From: Rhodosporidiobolus odoratus
Lineage: Eukaryota > Basidiomycota > Microbotryomycetes > Sporidiobolales > Sporidiobolaceae
Length of the DNA stretch: 64,000 bases
Assembly: GCA_034387635.1 (NCBI GenBank)
Contig: JAOANU010000009.1
Location: 682,001 to 746,000, forward strand
Direction of reading: 5' to 3'
Shown here: in pieces, positions 1 to 8,900 of the stretch
Numbering within the stretch: position 1 is the first letter of the stretch
Layout of the letters: every line of letters begins with the position of its first letter
The notes under the pieces: generated by a model
What the model was told of the DNA's origin: nothing
Databases searched by the model: none
What the model saw: only the letters and a program-made list of their open reading frames with translations
Made by a program: the position numbers and the translations under genes

Positions 1-264
1 ATGGTCTTCTCTCACGAGTCGCTCTTGCCGCGCTGTTAGCCGCTCTCTCGTGTCCGTCTCGGCAGCGCAGGACCCTCTCACAGGTTGGACGAGGCCAGCT
101 ACAGGCAGCTCCAGCTGGTGGAGCAGAGAGGCCAATGAAATGCAGCTGATGAAATGCTGGTAGATCTAGTAGGGACGGCCAGAGGAAGGTAATGGAGTAC
201 TATAGCATGCCGAGGACGCCAATACTGGGCAAAGCGCCTGTGGAAACGATGCATAAGCAGTAGC

Positions 265-1100
265 TCAAGGCGGAAGAACAAGCGGACACGCACCTTTTGC
301 CGTGAGGTAATCCACGATGGCCCACTGTTTAGCCTTGACCGCCGTTTCTAGCATCTCATTTGTCGCCTTACATCTATCCTCCATCTTTCTCCGTTTCCCG
401 CCCCCGCCGGAGCTGTCTCTTCGCCGCTTCTTCGCCCCAGTTCCTTTGCACTCCTTCAGTACCGCTTCATCCTCCGCAACTTCATCTCGTTCCGGTTCTC
501 GCTCCATCAGCAGCTTGACCAGATCTGCATCACCATTGGAGATGGCAGTGGTGACGGCCCAGCCATCTCTGAGGGATGGATCTGCGCCGTGCTTGAGCAG
601 CAGGCGGATGAGGGGAAGATGTCGAGCAAAGACTGCTCGAGCGAGCGGGTAGCCCTCCTTGCTATTCGGTGAAGCGCCGTACCGCTCGAGCAAGTACGTG
701 ATGAGCGGCAAGTCGATGTCTTCGGTCCCATCGCCGCCTCGTCTCAAGCCTTTAACAACCCGTTTCGGTAGCTGAGGGCATTTGAGCTTTTTCCCTTGAG
801 CGGCGGCTTGACGTTCGAGGGCGTGAACGACGGGTAGGGTGCAGATGGGATATTTGACGGCGTGGGAGAGGGTTTTGCGGTCGTGTCGGAGGGCGAGGAA
901 GCGGGCGCGGTGATGCGGGCTGGTACTGGCGAAGAGGGAATGAAGGTGGCGGGAAACTTGAGGGAGGGCCGGTGAGAGGGAGATCAGGTGGATATGCAGT
1001 AATAGCTGGTATGCTAAGGCGTCAGCCGTAGGGATGGGAATGAGGCGGACGAGGAGGAGGAACTGACCTCTACCGGTAAATCCTCTAGACTGAGCACCAT
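265..1100 (-). CDS. F-box and ankyrin-repeat protein
   Basis: Model: exon 1 1068-1100, intron 1006-1067, exon 2 265-1005, giving 257 residues in phase. The start at 1100 was chosen because splicing joins MVLSLEDLPVE to LLLHIHLISLSP, which makes an F-box-like helix (LEDLPVELLLHIHLIS, then ALPQVSRHLHSLF). The open frame continues further upstream to 1314, but that part looks non-coding. The middle contains two to three ankyrin units (LITYLLERYGASPN, LIRLLLKHGADPSLRDG, LVKLLMER), then a lysine/arginine-rich insert (GAKKRRRDSS) that could be a nuclear signal, and a last ankyrin-like unit ending ACPLVLPP. F-box proteins normally bind Skp1 in SCF ubiquitin ligases, with the repeats holding the substrate; that role is inferred. 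It is transcribed away from the island that follows. Confidence 0.72.
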
Positions 1101-2208
1101 ACCGCCGCTCAGTGCCCAGTAAGGCGCGATTGTTCAACGTACGATATCCAACGAATACGGCGCGAGTGGCGCGGGATAACAAGAGAGGGCGAGAGGTTGA
1201 GCTGATGAGACTCTCCCACTCTCTTCCCAGTCCTACATGTCGCTCGACGCTTGCAGCCGCTATGACGAACCCACTCGTCGCTTTCACGTCCGCCACAACA
1301 TCCCGCAGCGTCAACTCCGCCGCGTGTCACTTCGTCATCCTCCCACTGTCCGCCTCAACGCGGTTTCCAAAGCCCTTCGCCCAAGCCCGACTCCGGGTAG
1401 CTCAGACGATGGAAGCAGGCGTCAGCGCAGGCGGTGATGACGGCTCCCCACCTACGCAGGAACGGTCATATTCCGCGGGTGAGGCTTGGAGCTGTCGGGC
1501 TGCCAAATTGCGCGGGGCTGAGGCGACATTGCTGTAGGGGGGCACGCAAGAGGACCCTTCCACAACGATCAGACGAAGCGGTGCGTCGCCTTCCCGCCTT
1601 GCTCGCGCCATTCCGCTTTCCTGCATTCTCAGTACCGGATAGGCACAAAGAAGCAACGCCAGTATTCCTGGTCAGCCTGTACAGTCACCCATAGCTGTGT
1701 AGGCGACATAGACACTACTTCACCTCACTCGTCCCATCTCCCACTTCTCCAGCGGATTCTGCCCTCGCATCAAAACCTTGCCGGCTACCTCCTGCAAATC
1801 GCAGATTTCCAGATCGGCAGCTCCGCTCCAGTGCCTGCGTTCAATATGGACGTGTACTGGCCGAATTCTGTAAGCCTGCTTGTCTTGCCCAGCGGATTAT
1901 GCTTCCCAGTCCTCCTCAGCTTTCCCTTCGCCCTCTGATCAACGCGCACAGCAACTGTGAGCCGGTCACTCGATCTGCTTTGACTGACACTGCAGTATGT
2001 GGGTGATTCGGACTAGCCTGAGCAGCCTGTAGGCAAGGCTCGACATAGCTTCCCCGAGCGGTGCCGAGGCACTGACGGCATACTCGGGGCAGGTGGAGCA
2101 CTTCTCCATCCGTCTTTCAGACTGCGCCCACGCTATTTCCGCGAGGGTCGCTGGCGCAAAGCTGGTGATGGTCTTGGGGTGTCGTCCTTCATGAGTCATA
2201 GCCCTACT
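1101..2208. other. Spacer at the left edge of the island
   Basis: This stretch separates the F-box gene (starting at 1100 on the minus strand) from the tandem duplication that begins near 2209. Apart from the weak spliced candidate at 1409-2016 I see no conserved coding sequence, RNA gene or mobile-element feature. It must include the promoter of the F-box gene. Confidence 0.4.
1409..2016 (+). CDS. Possible short spliced gene, unknown
   Basis: Weak candidate. From ATG 1409 a frame reads MEAGVSAGGDDGSPPTQERS up to a good donor (GTGAGG, about 1479), with an acceptor at about 1539 that keeps the frame open. Further on, a frame beginning after an acceptor-like CTCCAG near 1752 reads RILPSHQNLAGYLLQIADF and then NMDVYWPNS. 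It can splice over a GTAAGC...CTGCAG intron (about 1868-1995) to YVGDSD and a stop at 2016. The join between the two parts could not be resolved in phase. No family is recognised. It may instead be untranslated sequence or the remains of a gene. Confidence 0.2.
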
Positions 2209-3777
2209 CCGGCCGACAGTGTCATAGCCAGGTATTAGCTGTAATCGAAAAGGAAGACTTCAATCCGAAGCTGAGGTCAAGTCGGACTTTGTCTTGTTCT
2301 CTCCACCGACTGACGGACCATCGGGCGGGCTCGTGCAGCTTACTGAGTACTTGCTATGATTCTGCTCTCCTTCTGCTCGCTCGCAGGCCGACTTGTACTG
2401 CCTTGTTAACGACGCGGAGCGGCTCTTGGCGAATGACAGGAGCTCGCAACGGCCCAGACATGACCGCTCGCGCTTCGGCGGACTCGGGCGGAGCCGTACG
2501 CATCCGGGCGGTGCCGCCCCTATACAGTCAGAAGAAACCCCGTCGAACCCCACGGCTGAAGGTCAAGGGTCCCTCTCCTGTCGTGACCAGTAACAGCTCG
2601 AGCTGTGCCTACCGGGTACTACCTTTCTCTCTCTGACCCTCTCTGCTCCTCCTCTGCCGTACGCATACCGAAATTTATGCCTGCCTACCCGACAGAACAG
2701 CACTCATGCACCAATGACACCCCGAGGTGGAAGGAATTTACCACTGCCCTGAGTGCAGTTTACCGGTCAAGGCCGAAACATGACTACAGCGCGGAACGGA
2801 CAGCAATTCGCAACGCTGTTGGAAACGTGTGGAACAACCTGGCAGACATGCGGCGAGACACACTCATGGATTTTGTTACTGCGCAACTGGATCAGGCAAA
2901 CAAGGTCAGTCCTGTTACCTTGCCAGTCTCGTGACGCTGACAGCACGCGACTTCATGCAACACAGGCTTCGGCGCAGGACTTTTGGGCCATCGCTACAAC
3001 GCCGGAACCTGACCATCCCTTTACCCCAAAAATGGTCAGATCAACTGATCTTTGCTCCTTCTGCCAGCATGCTGACCCGTTCGTACGTAGCAAATCGATG
3101 CACGGGACTGGCTTCACTTAGGGGAAGCATTAGCTGAGGGGTATCCTGGCCAAGATCACGAGTTTGACAGGACTAGGGAATGCATTCGCCTCGCACTTTC
3201 ATCTAAATGGAAGGGTCTCAATAGCCTACAGCGGCATCAGGTATGCGAGTTCATCCGAGAACAGCAAGCACTAGGGCCCACCATGAAGGTCAGTCTGTCA
3301 CAAAGCCAAGCGCACTGTTGATTCGAGGGTTGTGCTGATCCTGCTGCCTTTTGCTACAATCCACAGGCTTCGCCACAAGATATTCGCCTCTTCCTGGACA
3401 TGCTGGGAGAAGGTAAAGCAGATGTGGCCTTCCCACAGCCTCTTCACGTGAGCCTAGCTTCACGCACCTTTCACCCTTTCCTGAGGCTTGTGCATGGTTT
3501 GTTCTCTGTACTCTTTTCTGACCGCTGGTATATGTTCAACTTATACGACCATCAATCACTGCCTGTCTGCCTGTAGCCATCAGAACATGCCGACTATATC
3601 ACACTCCACGAGAACGACCCGAATTCGCATCAAGCCGCCCCGCCATACGGAAGTCACTCAGGGTGGAGCCACTCTCACGCTGATGGCCAGCTGAGGTCCC
3701 TTGCCCGTATCTCGCACCGTTGCGCCCTTCACCACGGTACCACGAAGGGGAGATGGGAGGCAGGGGAGAGGTGGTAG
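2209..3777 (+). repeat. Tandem duplication, unit 1
   Basis: First copy of a diverged direct duplication; the second is 4045-5582. Both begin with the same CCGGCCGACAG and a shared stretch that includes GTGCAGCTTACT versus CTGCAGCTTACT. Both carry a strongly conserved block (2421-2485 against 4266-4325) about 230-250 nt before the start codon, and both end with a nearly identical coding tail. The middle is strongly diverged in sequence but keeps the same exon layout. The offset between copies falls from about 1836 at the left end to 1805 at the stop, so small insertions and deletions have accumulated. Confidence 0.75.
2677..3777 (+). CDS. Tandem paralog A, two-domain protein of unknown family
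   Basis: Five exons: 2677-2904, 2966-3034, 3091-3288, 3367-3447, 3577-3777. Every intron lies in phase 0 and the model encodes 258 residues. Exons 1 and 3 each encode one copy of a helical-looking domain with the signature W-x2-[FL]-x7-Y-x(8,11)-R-x2-I-x7-W-x2-L-x(13,14)-Q (first W at residues 18 and 106). Exons 2 and 4 are short related linkers starting ASAQDF and ASPQDI. Exon 5 is a His/Ser-rich stretch followed by a tail containing RSLARIS, RCALHHGTTK and a final RWEAGERW. No signal peptide or membrane segment is visible. Codons ending in A or T (TTA, GCA, GTA) are commoner than in neighbouring genes. The start is supported by paralog B, where TNDTP sits at the same residues 12-16. Function unknown. 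Confidence 0.72.
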
Positions 3778-4044
3778 TCTACATAGAGGCAGGATGTTGC
3801 TGCCGGCACTTTTTTCTATTGGTGAGTGGAAAGTACTGAACCTTGCTATGGGTCTGAATATGAGCACGTTAAATCTGTTCGCTCCCGAGTAAACAAAGTC
3901 TGGCTAGTAGAAGCCGTGAGCAAAGAGTAGATTTGAGCGGTGCAAACTTGGTTCCTCAGTACAAGGGCTGTCAACGCATGTCTCCCGCGATGGCACTGGT
4001 GTTCACTCTCGAGGGTGGCGTCCGCATTGGGTCAGGACCATATA

Positions 4045-5582
4045 CCGGCCGACAGCGTCACAGCCAGGTATAGAATGCAGCCGAATCGGGATGCTCCAAT
4101 CCGGAGTTGAGAAGGTCAAGCCGGCCCTTGTTCTGTCACCTCCACTGACAGACGGGCCCACAGGCAGGCTACTGCAGCTTACTCAAGCTTCGTACACTTC
4201 TGATCTATTTCGGCGCGTCACCCAGCCCGCAGGTCATGTCCATCCGCCTCGCCGAAATGTGCAGGGGCTCTTGGCAACAGACAGGAGCTCGCAACGGCCC
4301 AGCCATGACCGCTCGCTTCGGCGGACGATCACTTCAGGAGCACAGACTGGCTGACGGCGCCGCGGACCTGGGGCAGAATCCCTGTGCGTGACCTGCACTT
4401 CTCCTTCTCCGCTACACCTTCTTCGGTCACACGCACCTTTCCCAGCGTTGTCCGGGCTAGCTGTCCCATCAAATCGAAGTTACACCAGCACCGGCAGTCA
4501 TGGCGAGAGGCCCAAGGAAGCGACACTTCTTGACCAATGACACCCCAGGTTGGAAGACATTTACCGATCAGCTAAATAAGGGTTATCCAGGGGCGGCGTA
4601 CAGCGCACAAAGGGCGAAGATTGGCAAAGACGTTGCTGAAACTTGGCTGGACCTCGACGAGCATCAACAAACCATCCTCACAAGTCTTGCTTCCCAGCGG
4701 CAGAGGTCGGATGAGGACAAGGTAAGCTCAACTCCACAGCGCCAAGTGAGGATACTGACTCAAGCACGCTTTCGCATGTTCCTCAGACCTCAGTAGCAGA
4801 CTTCCAGAAAGCAGCTGAAGCACTCAAAGCTGATAATACCACGACAAAGGTATGTTTTTTGCCCTTACCTCCCCATCAACAATGTCTTTACCCTTGCCAA
4901 CTGACAGATCTGGAGGAAGCAGACTGCACCGGACGACTGGGATGACCTCGTCAGGGCGGTGTGCACAGGCTATTCAGGCAGTGATGAAAATCCGAGAAAG
5001 CGCAGAAGAGCAATCTGTGACCTTCTTTGGCCGCAATGGCCAAAGTTAACTGATGATCAGAAGCAAAACATGCGAGACTACCTCCTTCTACAGCAACATC
5101 TTCCCGGCCTTGAGGTGAGTGGCTGATATGCAAAGCTCGCTAAGACTCCTCAGAGACTGGTAACCTTACTGACCCTGCAGAGTACTTGTGCTATAAACCT
5201 CTTTCCTGAGTGACAGGCTTCACTACCGGAAGTCTCAGCAGCCCTCGGGAAAGTCCTACAAGGAGGCACACCAGCTGCCGAGGTATCATTCTTCGATGTG
5301 GGTACTTCCGGAAAACCCGACTGTATTGTTGTTGACTTATGAGTTTCTTCCTGGGCTGACCCTGCTGCACAGTCAATGTCGCCGAACGATCACGGTTTGA
5401 CACCTGCCGGCAGTGCGGAGAGGATGTATGGCGCCGCGCAGGGGTATCACACCCGTCCGTACACCGGGTCAACCGCATCGCATCCCCAGAGTCAGATGAG
5501 GTCCCTTGCCCGTATCTCGAACCGTTGCGCCCTCCACCACGGAACTACCAAAGAGAGATGGGAGGCAGGGGAGAGGTGGTAA
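4045..5582 (+). repeat. Tandem duplication, unit 2
   Basis: Second copy of the unit described at 2209-3777, in the same orientation and separated from it by about 270 nt. It includes the conserved upstream block (4266-4325) and the whole paralog B gene. Neither copy has the terminal inverted repeats or coding features of a transposon, so I read this as a gene duplication that kept its own promoter region. Confidence 0.75.
4500..5582 (+). CDS. Tandem paralog B, two-domain protein of unknown family
   Basis: Five exons: 4500-4721, 4787-4849, 4908-5114, 5217-5282, 5373-5582. All introns are in phase 0 and the model encodes 255 residues. The layout matches paralog A exon for exon. Domain copies are in exon 1 (WKTFTDQLNKGYPG, then RAKIGKDVAETWLDL) and exon 3 (WDDLVRAVCTGYSG, then RRAICDLLWPQWPKL). 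Linker exons begin TSVADF and ASLPEV. The second-domain tryptophan is residue 106 in both proteins. Exon 5 ends with the same tail as A (RSLARIS, RCALHHGTTK, RWEAGERW), differing at only a few positions although the rest is poorly conserved. A splice from just before the stop to exon-like sequence near 5683 is possible but its donor is weak. I know no family with this signature; a protein- or nucleic-acid-binding role would be a guess. Confidence 0.72.
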
Positions 5583-5989
5583 AGCGGGGCTCAAGGCGGG
5601 CGTACCTCTGTTTATCTGTACTCGTTCCATTCCGTTTCTTCAGTCCGCGTCTTCTTACCATCATCTGGCTGTTGCAGAAGGAAGTCGGCTTTCCTGCAAG
5701 CGCTGCGGTACGGCCCGACCTCCGGCCGCCACCCGTACCGGTAAGTGTCTGTACCACAGCAAGGGCAAAAAGTCTCCATTCTGACATGCTTGAGCTCAAC
5801 GACGCAGTCACGCACAAGAGTGAGAGCACAACCTAGTATTGTCAACAACGGAACGACTGGAATGCGTACTGAATAAGACACGATGTGCGAGATAACCGCC
5901 CTTTTCTCCCGCTGCGAAGGTCCAGGGTATCGCGTCAGCTCTGAGCGTTGACCAAAGATCAAGGACTGAAGAGGCGAGAGACGCACCTT
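5583..5989 (+). other. 3' flank of paralog B with exon-like segment
   Basis: Downstream of the paralog B stop there is an acceptor-like TGTTGCAG (about 5682), a segment open in all three frames, a consensus donor GTAAGT at about 5745 and an acceptor ACGCAG at about 5808. One frame contains CKRCGTARPP. This could be an alternative last exon of paralog B or an untranslated spliced region. No equivalent was seen after paralog A. The remainder is the spacer to the convergent POL2 stop at 5990. Confidence 0.25.
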
Positions 5990-8900
5990 CTACTGCAACG
6001 TCACCCGTAGCCAGTCCACCGCCGAGGTGAGCGTCGCAAGCCTGTGAAAGGCAGCGACATTCGCCGTAACCTGCAACCGCTTAGCCAGGTCTTGCCTCGT
6101 TTCGCTCATTTGGTATTGACCAGAGCAGTCGCAGGTGGACCGCAGATTCTCCGACTTCATCGTCTTGCATTTGCCGCATCGAAGATCTTGTAATTGGTAC
6201 GAGACGAGGCGACGCTGAAGAGAGTCGATGACGAGGGCTTCGATGGCGGCGCGGTCGTACTCGGTCGAGCAGCGCTCGCAGGCCCAAGGCTGATCTTGGA
6301 CAAGGAAGGCGACGTTGCGGCACAGGTCGAGGTCTGAAGGACATGGCAAGGTCAGTTGTAAAGCCAGAGCTGGAGAAAGGAGAAGGGCTGAAGAGCTCAC
6401 CTCGGATCGAGTTGCAACTCCTGCAAACAACCATGGGAACCTTGAACGCCAAGCAAGGGTTCTGGAAGATAGCCTCTCGAGCAAACTCGCGAACGCCGAT
6501 GAGGTCGAGCAAGTTGCGCTTAAGGACCACAACCTCCTCCGCGACGTCCTTGGAGAGGGCGAGTACAGCGCAGGTCGTCTTGACGAATTCGAGTACGGGG
6601 TTTTTGAGCTTGAGGTGCGATCCGGGAAGGATAGGGAAGTCGAAATCAGCCTCCTCGAGGTTGCTCGCTTGCCGGTCCCGCAGAGACGAAACCGACTTGA
6701 GAAGCATGCGGGTGAGATCCTCGCTGACGAGCGTCTTCGCGGGGTCCTTCTCCACGTCCTTGCCGTCGCCGTTGACGACAGCTGCCTTCTTCGCCGTCGA
6801 GTCGAGCCCGTTCTGCAGGATGCGAAGCGGCGTCCGCAGGTTGGAGGACGCTTGTCGCTTAGCCGACAGCATGCCGTGAACGAAGCGAGCGATGACCTTG
6901 ACGAAGTCGTCCTGGACCGCCGGTGGGAGATAAGTCCCGATGTTGAACTGCAGTTCGATTTCGACCTTGTCGAGAGGCTGCTCGTCGAGGTCGGGGCGGT
7001 GGCAAACGATACCAGCGGAGTTGGCGGCATCCATCCAGACAAGCTGATCCCAGAAGCGCACGATTTCGAGCTGGACGTAGCGGAACAGTTCGCGAGTCGT
7101 GACGGACGAGACGAGGTAGTTTGCGTAGGCGTAGGCAGTGGAAGAGGATGGCTTCGAGGTAAGGAGGAAGACGCGACCGAAGTCGGCATGGACGATGTCG
7201 GAGCCAAGCCGGCGGAACTCGGCGAGGAGCTGCGAGAAGGTCTTGCGCATGAGGCCGTGAACGAAGCGGTACAGTGCTGGATCGTGGAGTTTGGCGGCGG
7301 GAGAGGAGATCCAGCGCCAGAAGTGGTCGAGCATGAGACGGTAATGGCCGCCGTCGGCTTTGCTCGCCTCGACGGACCACGCCTTGACCATCGAGCGGAC
7401 CATGTTGAACGTCTGGGTGGGAAGGATCGCGTCGCCGAGGGTGTGAGGAGCGTGTGCCGTGCCGCGAGCGTAGTCGTCGAGGTTGTGCGCAGCATCGTCG
7501 ATGCCACCTCCTTCACCACCTTCGAGCTCGTAGACGAGGGAAGACTGCAGGACTGCATCGACGGCGAGGTTGCGGACTTCCACCTCGAGACAAGCGTTCG
7601 AGTAGCAGCCTGGTCGGCCGATTTCCGGATTGATGAGGTCGTCGGATTGGCTGGCATTGGCGTCCGCCTCCCGTCCGCCGAGGTCGGGACGAGCTGCGGC
7701 CGTCCACCACAGCGCACAGTCGGCCTTGTGTAGTCGCCGAGCGAAGTCGATGTCGGCAAGGAACAGGGGTACGTCGCGCTCGAGGTTGCAAACCGGTACA
7801 TCGAAGCGGTCTGCGAGCTCGATGCGCTCGCCGATCCAGACTGATGCGCGGAGGAAATGCTGCACCATTCGACGGCAAGCGGGGAGTTGCCAGGAGAGGG
7901 CGGAGGGGAAGCTGTTTTCCGCTTTCGAGGACGGAATAGTGATGAAGGGGAAGCTGGCACAGGCGGGAACACGCTCGTCGAAGTAAGAGCGGGGTTTGGG
8001 AGAGTGGACAACGAGAAGAGCGGCCATGCCCTTCTGATTGGCGAGGTCCTTCAAGTCGCGCGAGAGAGCGCGCAGGGCGACATCCTCCGAGGTAGGGTAG
8101 GCGACGACGACGCTGAGCTTGTCCGGGTATTCGAAGACGCCCGCTTCCCTCTTCGCCGACTTGTCCGCCTTTTGACGTTCCTCCTCCGCTTCCCGTCGAC
8201 GCCGGAACTGCTCGACGTAGTACTTGTCGAGGCCCTGGACATCTCGAGCCTTGCCTCGCTCGACGACGTAGACCTTGAGCATGCCCGAAGGCAGGAAGAG
8301 CCCAAAGATGTGACGGAAGTCGTTCGTGATGTGGAAGAGGTAGGTGTAACGGAGATTGCGGCCCCGGTCGAGGTATCGACGGCGACTTAGCGTCGTCTCC
8401 GAAGGCTTGAGGTCTTCGAGCGAGAAGTAGCTGTCCAGACCTCTATTGATGGTCACACCTCGACTCGTATCCGGCACGCAGGTGGCGCCCAAGCGGAGGA
8501 GGGCTCGTGTGATGAGCGGAACTTGCAACTCGTAGACCCCATCAACGTTCGGGCCGTTAAGAAGCTCGCCGAACAGAGGCTCGTCGCGAATGTAGGCGTC
8601 TTCGGATATCGAGATGCGGACGAGGTTGAGAGCGCGTTGGGCACGGGGGAGGGTCCGAGAGATGGCTTCGACTTCGCAGTCTTCCGGGAAAGCACCGTCG
8701 CCCTCGGGGATGTCGACAAAGTTGACGAGGAATTGGCGAGGTACTCGAAGGCGAACGCTCTGCATAGAACCCTGGATAAGGAGCCACATCTTGAACTCAC
8801 CCGGCCGTTCCTGCACGGGGGCGATCTGTACGACGTCCCATACTGACGAAGACAGGAAGGAGGAGCGCTGGAACATCATCGAGCCGAGGGTGCCGCCCTT

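Noticed and set aside
1112..1537. A 141-codon plus-strand frame just before the island
   Set aside because: Residue pattern looks random and it overlaps no splice-consistent gene; the ATG at 1409 in another frame is slightly more plausible.
2459..2636. A conserved upstream ORF starting MTAR in both duplicated units
   Set aside because: A 2-nt difference right after the first codons shifts the frame in copy 2, so it is not a conserved peptide.
2209..5582. The tandem duplication as a transposon or LTR pair
   Set aside because: No terminal inverted repeats, LTR ends, target-site duplications or transposase/integrase motifs. The repeats contain whole spliced genes instead.
6315..7733. A 472-codon plus-strand frame opposite POL2
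   Set aside because: Composition (Val, Glu, Arg, Asp) is that of an antisense shadow of a GC-rich gene; no domain is seen.
5990..8011. A 673-codon open frame on the minus strand overlapping the end of POL2
   Set aside because: Most of it is a Ser/Arg/Pro-rich shadow frame of POL2. Only the last part, after the intron near 6333-6398, is the true POL2 C-terminus.
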